Assembly (NCBI RefSeq): GCF_000801105.2
Contig: NC_079519.1
Coordinates: forward strand, 12,894,668 to 12,958,667
Direction: 5' to 3'
From: Raphanus sativus
Lineage: Eukaryota > Streptophyta > Magnoliopsida > Brassicales > Brassicaceae
Length of the DNA stretch: 64,000 bases
Shown here: piece after piece, positions 22,710 through 33,279 of the stretch
Layout of the letters: every line of letters begins with the position of its first letter
Position numbering within the stretch: the stretch's first letter is position 1
Translations under genes and position numbers: made by a program
The notes under the pieces: generated by a model
Database searches by the model: none
What the model saw: the letters and a program-made list of their open reading frames with translations, nothing else
What the model was told of the DNA's origin: nothing

Positions 22710-23633
22710 CACCAACATAGCTACCACATACATCTTCGCTGCTATAAGAACGCCGACACCTCAAGAAGAAGATGGACTTTGCACCATATGCATTAACAAT
22801 ATTGTAAGAGGAGAGATTATCAACTCATTGTCATGCAACCATATTTTCCATTGGACAAGACTTGGGTTCATCCCCTATGGTGAACTCTCAAATTCACTTC
22901 AATTGTTATCACCAATCAAAGTGCCATGTAGGATTAGTAAAAAAAGGAAACAAAATTAAAAAGAAAAAAGGGAAAGAAGTGAAAAATACGTCGACTAATT
23001 TTTGTAACGCCATCTATGGCTTTTTCTTCATCACCAACACATAATTTTAAAAGCTTTTTTATCATCTAAACAGAATATTGAAAGTTTTATTTGTCAAATT
23101 GGTATCTACAATCCTCTTCTCTTATATCTTAAACCTAAACCCAAAATACTAAACCCTAAACCCAAAATACTAAACCCTAAATCCTTGGGTAAACTCTAAA
23201 CCCTTGGGTAAATCCTAAATCCTTGGATAAAAAGATATTCCAAAGGTTTAGAGTTTATCCAAGGGTGTAGGGTTTATCCAAGGGTTTAGGGTTTAGTTTT
23301 TAGAATTTACCCAAGGATTTATGGTTTAGTGTTTTGGGTTTAACAATTTGACAAATAAAGCTTTCAATATTCTGTGTGGATGATAAAGAAGTTTTCAATA
23401 TTTTGTGTAGGTGATGAAGAAGAAGCCATGAATGGCGTTAAAAAAATTAGTCTACGTCTTTTTTATTTCTTTTCTTTTTTTTTAATTTTGTTTCCGTTTT
23501 TTATTAATCTTACATGGCACTTTAATTGGTGCTAACAATTAAGGTGAATTTGAGAGTTCACCACAGGGGGTGAACCCAAGTTTTGTTCATTACAAATTTA
23601 AATTGTCCAATATGTCAAGATACAATATTTTGA
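22710..23633 (+). pseudogene. RING-H2 finger gene remnant split by a foldback element
   Basis: Before the foldback element the plus strand reads EEDGLCTICINNIVRG then SLSCNHIFHW, the first Cys pair and the C-x-H-x2-H part of a RING-H2 finger. After it, 23589-23633 reads ITNLNCPICQDTIF and a stop, the last Cys pair of the same finger. The two halves fit one small RING-H2 E3-ligase-type protein. Upstream exons are lost at the junction with gypsy at about 22701. The exact parent gene cannot be named. Confidence 0.72.
22853..23588. mobile_element. Foldback MITE with telomere-like core
   Basis: The two halves are long inverted repeats: GGACAAGACTTGGGTTCA at the left matches the inverse of TGAACCCAAGTTTTGTTC at the right, and complementarity continues for about 300 bp per arm. 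The centre (23130-23330) is packed with CCCTAAACCC and its inverse. There is no coding capacity. The flanking ATT is doubled, but a longer TSD of about 9 bp may have diverged, so the superfamily is unsettled. Confidence 0.75.
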
Positions 23634-23769
23634 TGGTAACGTTTTCCATTTACATGAAGAATAATAATTTACTGTCATAATAAAAAAAATTCAGTACACT
23701 ATATTATTCATCGGTAAGAAAAATATTAACACATATAACATACACATAAACAACCGTATATATATACAT

Positions 23770-24009
23770 ATATTTTTTTTGATTAACCTGGGAGTATCCC
23801 GGACCTATGGAAGGGTTTAGACTAATCCCCAAAAAGAGGTGCAGCCCACGGATAGACCCTCTCTCCGGATATGCAAATGGGCCCTAAAGCATGGACCATC
23901 AGTGTTGATGTCCAGAAATCATGACTTAGTTTCCTCCAAGAGGGTTCGAACTCGCAACCTGGATGCAGGAAGGAGTCCGTCCTTACCATTGGACGATGAT
24001 GTTCTCGAC
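23770..24009 (-). mobile_element. tRNA-derived SINE 1
   Basis: Read on the minus strand: a tRNA-like head with an A-box-like segment (CGTCCAATGGTAAGGAC) and a B box AGTTCGAACCC (plus 23942-23952), a body, then a T-rich tail at 23770-23780. The sequence AACAACCGTATAT flanks both sides as a TSD of about 13 bp. This fits Brassicaceae SINEs. Confidence 0.82.
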
Positions 24010-24522
24010 AACAACCGTATATTTACAGTTTCAAAACCAATAAAAAGTCCAAATTATCATAACCCAATTTTTCTTGATATAAAAACTGATGAAACTGAAA
24101 ATTTGAAATAATAGCCGAGATGATACAAGAGGTTCATTATAGATACCTATATTTCTTGTTAGCCTGTCTTTTTTGGCTGTACAGCATTTGAATTATTTAT
24201 GCACTGTAGTTTACCAATATCCTAGTCAAAACGTATACTTGGTCAACTCTCCATTTTTACATTAGAAAAAAAATTCAAAAAAGTATCTTATTCTTTAAAA
24301 ATTTCAATAGAACTCTTTTTTTTTTTTTGAAAATAGTTTCAATAGAACTTTACAATACTAGTTTTCGTTCTTCTTGTTGGTTCATCTTATGTGAATTACT
24401 TTAGAACTAATTATCAAAGTACAAAACAGTAGTATAGATACATATATAAAACATGAAAGATAAATTTAAAGCATAGATAAAAACAATTAAAAAGAAATAT
24501 ATGTGTACGTATTGTGTAGAAT

Positions 24523-24726
24523 TTAAGTGCCAGGAAAGTGAATGACGACGGTGAAGACAGTGACAAGGCCGAAGTAAATGAAGGAGTGAAGAAGGATTGA
24601 GTATCCGCTGGTCTCCATCTTCCCAAAGTCTACAAAGTTATTGTTGCCGGGAACCTGAAACAGCAACCCCGGCGTCAGAACAACGAACAACACCGTCGCT
24701 ACAATTGCGGGTATCCACTCCGCCAT
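24523..24726 (-). CDS. DUF3339 small membrane protein
   Basis: 67 residues starting MAEWIPAIVATVLF. Two hydrophobic segments (about residues 6-24 and 44-63) flank a short loop with LLFQVPGNNNFVDFGKMET, the signature of the plant-specific DUF3339 family, whose members are typically 65-75 residues. Function is unknown. The small two-pass form suggests endomembrane location. A normal stop follows HFPGT. The leader upstream (24727-24800) is plausible, and the 3' region 24420-24522 is AT-rich. It is the only ordinary host gene in the window that looks intact, and it is single-exon as usual for the family. Confidence 0.9.
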   Translation of the reverse strand: MAEWIPAIVATVLFVVLTPGLLFQVPGNNNFVDFGKMETSGYSILLHSFIYFGLVTVFTVVIHFPGT

Positions 24727-24902
24727 TTCTTGATTCTTCTTCTTTGCTATCCAGGAAGAGAGACTTTGATAAAGATAAGTTATATTAATAGAGACTTAAA
24801 GAGAGAAACATATTTCTTGATAAGATCATTATAGTGACCTGGTATTATGTCAGCAGGGTCGTGGTCAAATTGTTGGTTGATGTCCCATGGAGAGATTCGC
24901 TA

Positions 24903-25148
24903 GACGATGGTTGGATGGTCACTCTCATCTCTAATATTGTTAATGATTGCATTAGTGCATTTGGTCTCGTTGACTATAAAGAAGTTGAAACTTCATCAAG
25001 TAGACTAATTAAGGAGGAAGTTAAAACGATGGTTGGATGGTCACTCTCATCTCTAATATTGTTAATGATTGCATTAGTGCATTGGGTCTCGTTGACTTAA
25101 AGAAGTTGAAACTTCATCAAGTAGACTAATTAAGGAGCAAGTTAAAAT
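24903..25148. repeat. 123-bp tandem duplication
   Basis: Unit 1 (24903-25025) and unit 2 (25026-25148) are nearly identical, beginning ACGATGGTTGGATGG and differing at a handful of positions. It lies upstream of the DUF3339 gene. No coding is recognised. Confidence 0.88.
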
Positions 25149-26650
25149 TTCTGATATATATATATGAACCCGTGTATTGCAACGAGTTTTATTTGATGCT
25201 TTGATTTAATAAATAACTTAAAAATAATAACTCATTTTACTATAGTTTTAAAATTATTTTTGCATATGTTGTTTGGAATTTATTTTAGAATTAAGAATTC
25301 GTTTTCACACATAAGATCTAGTTAATATTTTGTATTTTATAATCATGATCCATAGGTGAATTGTTACCAGCTATTTACTTAGGGTTAATGAAAACATACA
25401 TATCTAAAATTTTAAACTGAACTCAACTCAAAGTAAGAATATAATGAAATAAAAAAAATTAAAGTTAAATGAGATCAATAGAGCAATGACAACTCAACTC
25501 AAGGTAAGTATATAATTCATATCACTGCTATTTTTACAAATCTTCTGTTGATTAAAAGATTTATAGTATCATGTTCATCATTAAATTCTCTTTTAAAAAT
25601 ATTATTAAATAAATTTTAAAATATCTCTTTTGCTTAGGACTTAAAAAATATGATACAAATAGTTTTTGTTTATAATTATTTATAAAATAAGAAAAAACAG
25701 CTATCATATATTTTTTTCCTGGTTTTAGGGTTATAGGAAAGGAAATTAACATGTTGACCAAAAAAAGGAAAGGAAACTAATATTACACAATCTTATAAAA
25801 TTATAATTTTTAGAATTATAATAATATATTACTGTCAAGTGATTATTTCCAGTTAATATTAACTATTTAAAAAAAAATTCTATTTTCAAAATTCGTTTTT
25901 TTCAGTATCACTAATATTTTTACAATTTTTTTTGTTAATTAAATAATTTTTAGTATTATGTTTATCACTTAAAAATAAAAATTACTATTATATAACCTTT
26001 TAAAATTCTCTTTTGTCATGATTTTAAAAAAAAACTTATTTGGTTAGGATTAAAAAGGAAAAGTTATTTTAAAAATCTTGTTATTTGGGATTTTGAAAAA
26101 AAAAAAGAAGTTATTTTCACATAATGGCAGGTCTTATTGACTTATTCACAATACAATTTTTTTAATTGACACATGCCACAATCAAACAGAATGAAATATT
26201 TGAGGTTATTTTTTATAATTTATTATATAAAATTATTTTAAAAAGGAAATATTGTTATTAATAAGAAAAATAAGATTATTTTTACAAAATGTTTTTATTT
26301 AGACTTTAAAAAAGAAAATTTAATTATTTATATTTATTTTTTTCAAAATATTTTATGCAACTAACTTTTTAAACGTTTTCTGTTTAATTAATTATATATC
26401 TTGTATTTTACTTACAAACACATATTCATGATATTTAAATTGTAATAAATACCACTTTGAAAGGAACATTTAAAATTGACTCTAAATAATTACTTGATAG
26501 TTTTTTTATAACATCGTAGACAATATATAATTATAAAATACTATGTAATAGTAATTTTACTTTTCAAGAATCCTAAAAAGAAAATGTAAAGTATTATTTT
26601 TGTAATAATAATTTTTATTTTATAAATTTCTTTTAAATCTTAGGTAAACT
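25149..26650. other. AT-rich spacer
   Basis: No gene seen. It is A/T-dominated with short direct repeats (CAACTCAA-GTAAG at about 25421 and 25493). AACCCGTGTATTGCAACGAG near 25168 resembles the imperfect hairpin of a Helitron end but has no CTRR terminus. Confidence 0.5.
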
Positions 26651-26660
26651 AACAATATCT

Positions 26661-28001
26661 GGGAAAACGGCCAATTCCACCATAAACTTAGAGTCTCCAT
26701 TGTATTCATACACAAACTATTGGATCAAGCCAAAAGCATCATATATTAATTTTTATTTTGAAATTCTCACATGAACTTTTCTAATCTGGTCAGTTACTAC
26801 ATAACCGGAATCAATTTCGATTTAGTTGCTACATAACCGGAATCAATTTCGATGTAGTTGCTACAAAAGCATCATGAATTAATTTTTATTTTGAAATTCC
26901 CACATGAACTTTTCTAATCTGGTCAATTACTACATAACCGGAATCAATTTCGATTTAGTTGCTGATGTGGTGCTTACGTGGACGCTATGTAGGAAATTGG
27001 TTTGATTCGGTTTGACATCTGTCCATTTTCTAAAAATCGAATAGTACAAAACGACGTCGTTTTGATATTTTAACAAAATTTGTTGTCAACGAGGATCAAA
27101 CCTAAACTTAGAGTTCTTCAAAGAAGTGCTCAACCAGTAGACAAATTAAATTTCCAAAGATTATATTCCATTACAATAATACTTGAACTAAATATTCTAA
27201 ATAAGAACGAACAGGTGTGAAGACACTCTGAGATGGGGGTGGCGCCACAGAGGAGATTGTCGCAGAGGGAACAAGTCATGCATGCCACCACCGTCTCCCT
27301 CTTTACTTTAGCCATCGTTTCTCCTTCAATTCTTCAATGAATCGCACGTAGACCACCCATGAAAGAACCCCCCCCCCCAGATTTACGTTCAACTCATTTT
27401 CTTCCGTGATACAGTCACACTCAAGCCTCAATCAAAAAAAGACGGAGAAGCAAATAATTAGTGGGTGATTTTCACGAAGATATTTGTTACTGGAGAGAGA
27501 TTCATTGGAGACGATCTTGAATCGAAGGAGATGAAGCAAATATGTTTATAACTTTTTTTAATCTATTTTATTCTCATAGACGTGAGTTTGCTTGTCGAAA
27601 ATATTTAGTTCAAGTATTATTGTAATGGAATGTAATCGTTGAAAGTATAATTAGTCTAGTGGTTGAGCACTCCGCGAAGAACTCTAAGTTCTAGGGTTTG
27701 ATCCTCTCTGAAAATATTTTTTTAAAATATCAAAACGACGTCGTTTTGTACTACTCGATTTTAAAAAATTGGACACATGTCAAACCGAATTAACCCAATT
27801 TCCTACATGGCGTCCGCGTAAGCACCCCATCAGCAACTAAACCAAAATTGATTCATGTTATGTAGTAATTGACTAGATTGGAAAAATTTATGTGGAAAAT
27901 TCAAAATAAAAATTAGTTCATGATGTTTTTGGCTTGATCCAATAGTTTGTGTATGAAAACAATGGAGACGTCAAGTTCATGGTGGAATTGGCCATTTTCC
28001 C
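26661..28001. mobile_element. Foldback Pack-MULE
   Basis: Terminal sequence GGGAAAACGGCCAATTCCACC and its near-inverse GGTGGAATTGGCCATTTTCCC. The 10-bp sequence AACAATATCT is perfectly duplicated at 26651-26660 and 28002-28011. Arms extend about 540 bp inward, including CAAAACGACGTCGTTTTG in both. The left arm carries an extra internal duplication (26745-26870 and 26875-26960). A TSD of 9-11 bp and long TIRs fit a MULE. The loop holds a captured fragment of a host RING-finger gene. A tRNA-like segment (A-box-like 27651-27670, B-box-like 27693-27703) lies in one arm, with its inverse in the other. Confidence 0.88.
27213..27315 (-). pseudogene. Captured RING-finger exon fragment (DRIP/BMI1-like)
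   Basis: The minus strand reads MAKVKRETVVACMTCSLCDN and then LLCGATPISECLHTC, the start of the RING domain of DREB2A-interacting (DRIP1/2-type) E3 ligases. The first Cys pairs are present. The frame then passes into MULE arm sequence just after LHTC, so the zinc finger is incomplete. The stretch 27316-27540 upstream may be the captured leader. It sits exactly in the loop of the foldback, as expected for gene capture. Confidence 0.72.
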
Positions 28002-28388
28002 AACAATATCTTGTCATAATAAAAGTAGACAAATTATAGTAGAGATAGAATATATAAGGAAATTTTGTTTGAGTTATATACCAATAATAGATTTGTATAA
28101 TGTACTAAGTATCAGATTTCTATATTAAGTGGATGACCAAAATGAATATTCTACTCAATTATGACATAAGATAAGATATAATTTCACTATTTCTCAAAGA
28201 AAAATTAAACATATAAATAGTCACAAGGGTATAACATTGAACGACAAAAAAGATAAATTCATAATGGGACAAATAAAAGTTTAATGTATTCCTCATTTTC
28301 CAATTTTCTCTTAATTTACCTATCCAATATGGTAATATTTGCTAACTTTTAGAAAGACTAAATTTGCGCATGCGCTCCATTATGTAAA

Positions 28389-28416
28389 CTAGAGATTCTC
28401 ACCGCGTTTCGCGCGG
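28389..28416 (-). mobile_element. Helitron 3' terminus (minus strand)
   Basis: The minus strand reads hairpin ACCGCG-CGAAA-CGCGGT, eight bases, then CTAG followed by T, the canonical Helitron 3' end (hairpin, CTRR, insertion before T). The body would extend to higher coordinates. A 5' TC end could not be fixed. Confidence 0.65.
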
Positions 28417-29419
28417 TTTATATATATTTTGAAAATTTGTTATTTTTATGTGTATGTGAAAAGTTCCATTTTATATTTATATTTAGTTTAAATTTTAGTA
28501 TAACTAATATGTTTTTCTTATGAGGCTTAGATAATCTTAATTGAAAATATATAAATGATATCGTAAATAAATGAATATAAAGAAAATATTTCTCCAATAA
28601 TACACTTAAATACCATTATAAATTATGTTATTAATTTGAAATCAACTTTTGAATATGGGAATAGGTGTCAAACCATTTTACATATATTTATGGAGTATTA
28701 TTAAATTTATTAAATCAAATTTTTGTATTTATAACATAATATGAATTAAAAGTGTAATATTAAGTTTTATTAACAAGATTTTTATTCATGTTTTACATTT
28801 CTTTGGTTTTATATTTTTTATTTTGAAATGCTAATTTATGACTGGTTAATTTTTTTATACTGGTATCATCGTCTTTCATATAATTTTACATATTTTCTAG
28901 GACAAAACAGTGATTGTTTGATTAATTGTTGTTTCTTCCTTTAAATGTTTATCAACTATTTTGGATATTTTCTGCTTATTAAAATGAAAGGTTGTTTTAT
29001 ATATATTCTTCATTAATTGATACGTTGTCGTTTTTTCTTTGCTAGTGTTTTGTTATATTTAACCTAACTGATAACTAAATTTGATTTGAACCATAAGTTT
29101 TTTTAAATGTTTTGTGGTTCATATATTTTTGAGAAATGGTTCATATATTTAATCTAATTGATAACAGTGTTGTTATATCTCTTCCTATTTTTTTTTATTA
29201 AAAAAACTATGGACCTGATTTTAAATGCTATTTTAAATGCTTGATTTGTAAGAATAGCTGAGTAGACCTGTTTCAACAAAAAAATACTGAGTGGACCAAA
29301 TTCATTTTTACATTCCTCTCTTACTTCGTCTATAAATTTCTCTTATACGAACAAGCTTTAATAATAAGCCCCAAAACTATGGAAGCTATTAAACAACAGT
29401 GGATTTAGTCACTTGAATT
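28417..29419. other. AT-rich spacer, probably Helitron body
   Basis: No gene recognised. The sequence is A/T-rich without repeats beyond low complexity. Confidence 0.4.
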
Positions 29420-29429
29420 TATTGCTAGG

Positions 29430-29561
29430 ATGGGGAACATCGGAAAGCTTTTAGATGTCATCGATTGCAGCGACGGCATGCTTTTGCTAAAACTCCACCC
29501 AAGTATGTAATGATAGGTCTGAGTCGTCTGACCCGGTAGCATTACAAAAGCCGACAAACAT
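29430..29561 (-). pseudogene. L-type lectin receptor kinase fragment
   Basis: The minus strand reads MFVGFCNATGSDDS, then after a one-base frame change YHYILGWSFSKS. These are the conserved tail motifs of the legume-lectin domain of plant LecRKs (VGFSAATG and HYILGWSF). No kinase sequence is nearby. It is a short, frameshifted scrap. Confidence 0.6.
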
Positions 29562-31100
29562 ATTGCATAAATTACTTTATTCAGACTATATAACGAAACT
29601 TTCTTATGTTATATGAATGTTAAATAACAGTCCAGTAATGTAGTATTCAAAACACCTATATAAATTAACTTCGATAGCCTATTAACCTTCTGTTCTCATC
29701 TTATTCAGACAACTTTTATCTCTATTCTATTTAAGTTGAAGTTTGCTATGGAGTTTTTAATCAAAAATATTGTTAGTATATCTATATATATTATTACTTT
29801 TTTCTTATAATTGGCTTTTGTATATTTTTCCTGATAGATGTATTTATAACTTGTACATGTATTATTAGAAAATGTTAAATATGTTAGTATGTTAACAAAG
29901 AAATACCGTAAGTGTAGCAGTGTATATAGAATCTTATGTTCCTTTTTAAGGAAATTAGTTTTTAAGTGAATTTCAATGTTACTATAGATTCTTGAGTATG
30001 ACCCAGGTTCTACAACGTGCCGCACAGTCAAATCGGCAGGGAAACGCTAGGGGGAGATTAAGCAAGGCGATTTCGTCTTATTCGGCCAATAACTGGCATA
30101 AAGTTGGGTATCAAACAGCTTTAGTAAAATAGTTTCATATCCACCACTATTTTATACAAATAATTATTTAGAAACTACTTAAACAAACATTTTTAGTATT
30201 ATCGTAGTTTATGTTTCATAAAATGAAAACGTTGAAAGATAAACACAATCATACTTTTTGCTAAATACAATTATGGAAGACTAATTCGAGATTTGGATGA
30301 TGCCAAAGTAATCTAAAGTAGATTAGTTGAGAGCTATGACAAATCTGGCACAGACAAATACACAGAGAGGAGTGTGGCGAACTGGCCAGTGTAGATAGCA
30401 TCAGGTTCAAGATGGCCAATGTTAAGCTAAAGGGAGCCATAATCGTTTCAGGCGATCAATTTGTTTGTGGCCGAGTTGCTAATTACAACCATCACTGCTT
30501 TTGCCAGGGCACATCCAGTTGTCCTCTCGGCATTAAGTAAGGCAGGTTATTTGAATAAGTTAGACGATTTAAAACCATCTTATCTTCTTGAACCTTCCAA
30601 CCTAGGCAAAAACACAGCAGCTGATCAGTGACTTCATCAATTTTACATATCCCTATATGAAGTTAAGGAGAAAGCAATTAAACTTACAAAGAACGTTAAA
30701 ATACCTCTGATCGTGCAAGCTTACGCTCAGCTTCTAATGGAGCAAGGATGGCTTCAATTGGAGGCATATTAAATCATCTTTTTATGCAGCATGGACCCTT
30801 CTTAAGTGGATTCCAGCCTGAGAAACCAATGTCCATTGATGCTTTTTTCTTCTCATTGATTTTCTTGATTTCTAGATTCTACAACACGTTTAGTAAGTGT
30901 AACATTATCGAGCAAAGGAAGGATTCATCAAGCAATACTTTTTTTTAAGATTGGATTCGATCAAGTTGAGCTTCTCATCCATGAGATACTGTAAGCTCAC
31001 TACTTGCAACCAAAAAACAGAATGTAGTAATAAAAGGTCATGTCTACAAATCTTTAACATGTAAGACATAAAAGTCAAAGAAAAACATGAAAAACAAAAT
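29562..31100. other. Unassigned region with possible exon remnants
   Basis: No intact gene. More complex, less AT-rich stretches at 30300-30540 and 30600-30860 could be old exons. The minus strand near 30745 reads MPPIEAILAPLEAERKLARS, but no family can be named. The strand and identity are unresolved. Confidence 0.3.
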
Positions 31101-31101
31101 G

Positions 31102-31294
31102 TTTTTTTTTTGAATTATACAGAGGTATCCTGGCCCCACCGAAGTGGTCCAGACTAGTCACGTGTTGCCACATGTCGGTCTTCTGTCCCTGGCGATACCG
31201 AAATGTTAATTCCCCAGTGGCCGGGATTCGAACCCAGGTGGCGGAACTCACAGCTGTGAACCCTTTACCAACTGAGCTAGAAGTCCCGGTTAAT
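31102..31294 (-). mobile_element. tRNA-derived SINE 2
   Basis: The minus strand begins with a clear tRNA-like head: A box TAGCTCAGTTGGTAA (plus 31265-31279) and B box GGTTCGAATCC (plus 31225-31235). A body and a T-rich/A-rich tail at 31102-31111 follow. AAAAACAAAATG on the left and AAAAACGAAATG on the right form the TSD with one mismatch. It is a different SINE from the one at 23770. Confidence 0.88.
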
Positions 31295-31925
31295 TAACAA
31301 AAACGAAATGTTCAAATGTTCAATTAACAAAAACTTAAGAATTTGAGTTGTGGTGAAAGGAAGAGATAAACTCACTTATGGAATTGAGTGGAGGATGTTC
31401 ATTGCACGAAGCTGTTGGATACACACGTCATGACTCATGATTGTTTTCGTGAATTAATCTTATTCCTACTTCTTAATCTCACAGCCATCATTAAGCGGGA
31501 GAGCATTTGATAATTATGAGATGGTTTCTTTCTTCTTCCCTCTCTGCAATGTCAAAATTAGAAGTCAGTGAAGAAACATCTTATTGTGGAAACATTCCAA
31601 ATTTGCCGACTTACAATACATTCTTCTCTGTCTACCAAAACCTTCAAAAGAGTAAGCAGAGGCTGCAGGTAGGCAATCAATTTTAGAGGTAAGTTGGTAT
31701 TGTTTTGGAGGTTAGCACATTGTACAAACCTTGAATGTGTCCATGTTCTAGGTAAAGAATTGTTTTCTTTGATCCTCTCCTCTGTGCTCTGCCTCCAAGC
31801 ATGTAGTTTCAGTGTAGATAAGAGAAGGTGCCTAGAATGACCTGCACATATCATAGTGAGTTGCAAAATAAGTTAGATTTTTTTGGGTAAACGTTTGTAA
31901 ATGCTTGAAGATTAAGAAACAGAGA

Positions 31926-32331
31926 TGTCGGACATGGGTTTTACCCCCAACAAGGCCTATAAGATAATGAGCTCAGCCCATTTAAAAGGAGGTGACTAGG
32001 AAAACCCTAAACCTCATCCTTCTATAAATAAGGAGGCATCCCCTCCTTGAGAAGGATCCTATTTTTGATCTCTTGCCTCACTTCTCACTTTCTAGAGAAA
32101 AACACCAAATCACATGCTTTCTTCTAAGCACTTGTGACCTTTCGTTGTAGAACTACGATTGGCTTGATCCCTTTTCGGGGTACGTAGGCAACCCTTCACC
32201 GGGTCCAGCTATAACATATTACACCTCTTTTACTCTCCAGCTATCCAGTTCAAGCTCATTATGAAGACCTCTCCTAACCCCACCATCGAAATCAGTCTAC
32301 CCCTTGTACAGCACCGACTTCGGTTCAAACA
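31926..32331 (+). repeat. LTR 1 of the non-autonomous element
   Basis: TGTCGGACATGGG...GGTTCAAACA, followed by the primer-binding site at 32333. TATA box CTATAAATAAGG near 32022. Confidence 0.85.
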
Positions 32332-32399
32332 GTTGGCGCCCACCGTGAGTCCTGGAGAAGTATCTTCGAAGAAGATTGGACTCGGAGTCCGTTTGACCG

Positions 32400-32990
32400 T
32401 TTGGTCGTCACCGTTCGCTCTCGCGCGATTACTCGATATGGTTCGTTCTCTCGCGATTACTCGTCACCGTTCGCTCTCTCGCGATTATTCGTTACCGTTC
32501 GCTCTCTCGCGGTTACTCGACAAGGTTCGCTCTCTCGCGATTACTCGTCACCGTTCGTTCTCTCGCGATTACTCGATACGGTTCGTTCTCTCGCGATTAC
32601 TCCTCACCGTTCGCTCTCTCGCGATTACTCGACAAAGTTCGTTTCTCTCGCGGTTACTCAGCACGGTTCTCTCTCTCGCGGTTACTCGTCACCATTCGCT
32701 CTCTCGCAGTTATTCGACACCGTTCGCTCTCTCGCGGTTACTTGGCACGGTTCACTCTCTCGCGATTACTCGTCACCGTTCGCTCTCTCGCAGTTATTCG
32801 ACACCGTTCGCTCTCTCGCGGTTACTCGACACGGTTCGTTCTCTCGCGGTTACTCGGCACGGTTCGCTCTCTCGCGGTTACTCGGCACGGCTCGATCTCT
32901 CGCGGTTACTCGACTCGTTCTCTCACGGTTACTCGGCACAGTTTGCTCTCTTGCATTCACTCGGATCACTCTCTCTCGCAGTCACTCGGC
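32400..32990 (+). repeat. 28-bp minisatellite, array 1
   Basis: About 20 units of the form GTTCGCTCTCTCGCGATTAC followed by TCGACACG (28 bp). Because 28 is not a multiple of 3 and the unit has no stop on the plus strand, all three plus frames stay open and give Arg/Ser/Leu-rich repeats of 28 residues. Later units drift and end near 32990. Confidence 0.9.
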
Positions 32991-33053
32991 TCGGTCTTTA
33001 GCAGTTACTCGGGACCGCGGTTACACGACCACAAGGCTGAGAGTCTTGCGGTT

Positions 33054-33279
33054 ACTCGGACGTGGAGGAGAAGATTCATCTCGCTTCCCTTTGCAACTCT
33101 TTGTCGATCACAATTTCGAGTTGAGGGAAGATGCACAAGTGGAGGCTTTTGGTCGGCACATGGTGCAGTTTCTCGCTGAGAGCTCATCACATTGCCATGT
33201 AACAGAGGCAAGGTTCTGGTATGATTTTGTCTCTCTGATCCTAATTGAATTTGGACTTTTGCCAAGTTACTTACGCTAA
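33054..33279 (+). other. Conserved short reading frame after the minisatellite
   Basis: About 74 residues containing FPLQLFVDHNFELREDA and RFWYDFVSLILIEFGLLPSY. It is repeated almost unchanged at 34693-34918 in the second internal region. No family was recognised. Its preservation may only reflect recent duplication of the internal region. Confidence 0.4.

Noticed and set aside
23942..24000. A second tRNA gene on the minus strand
   Set aside because: Same reason: tRNA-derived SINE with its own TSD.
25165..25190. Helitron 3' hairpin (AACCCGTGTATTGCAACGAG)
   Set aside because: The stem is imperfect and no CTRR end followed by T is present nearby.
31261..31294. A tRNA gene on the minus strand
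   Set aside because: The tRNA-like head has A and B boxes but continues into a SINE body and tail with flanking TSDs.
32261..33279. Arg/Ser-rich long frames as host splicing-factor-like genes
   Set aside because: They are the 28-bp minisatellite of an LTR element, open in every plus frame. No SR-protein domain.
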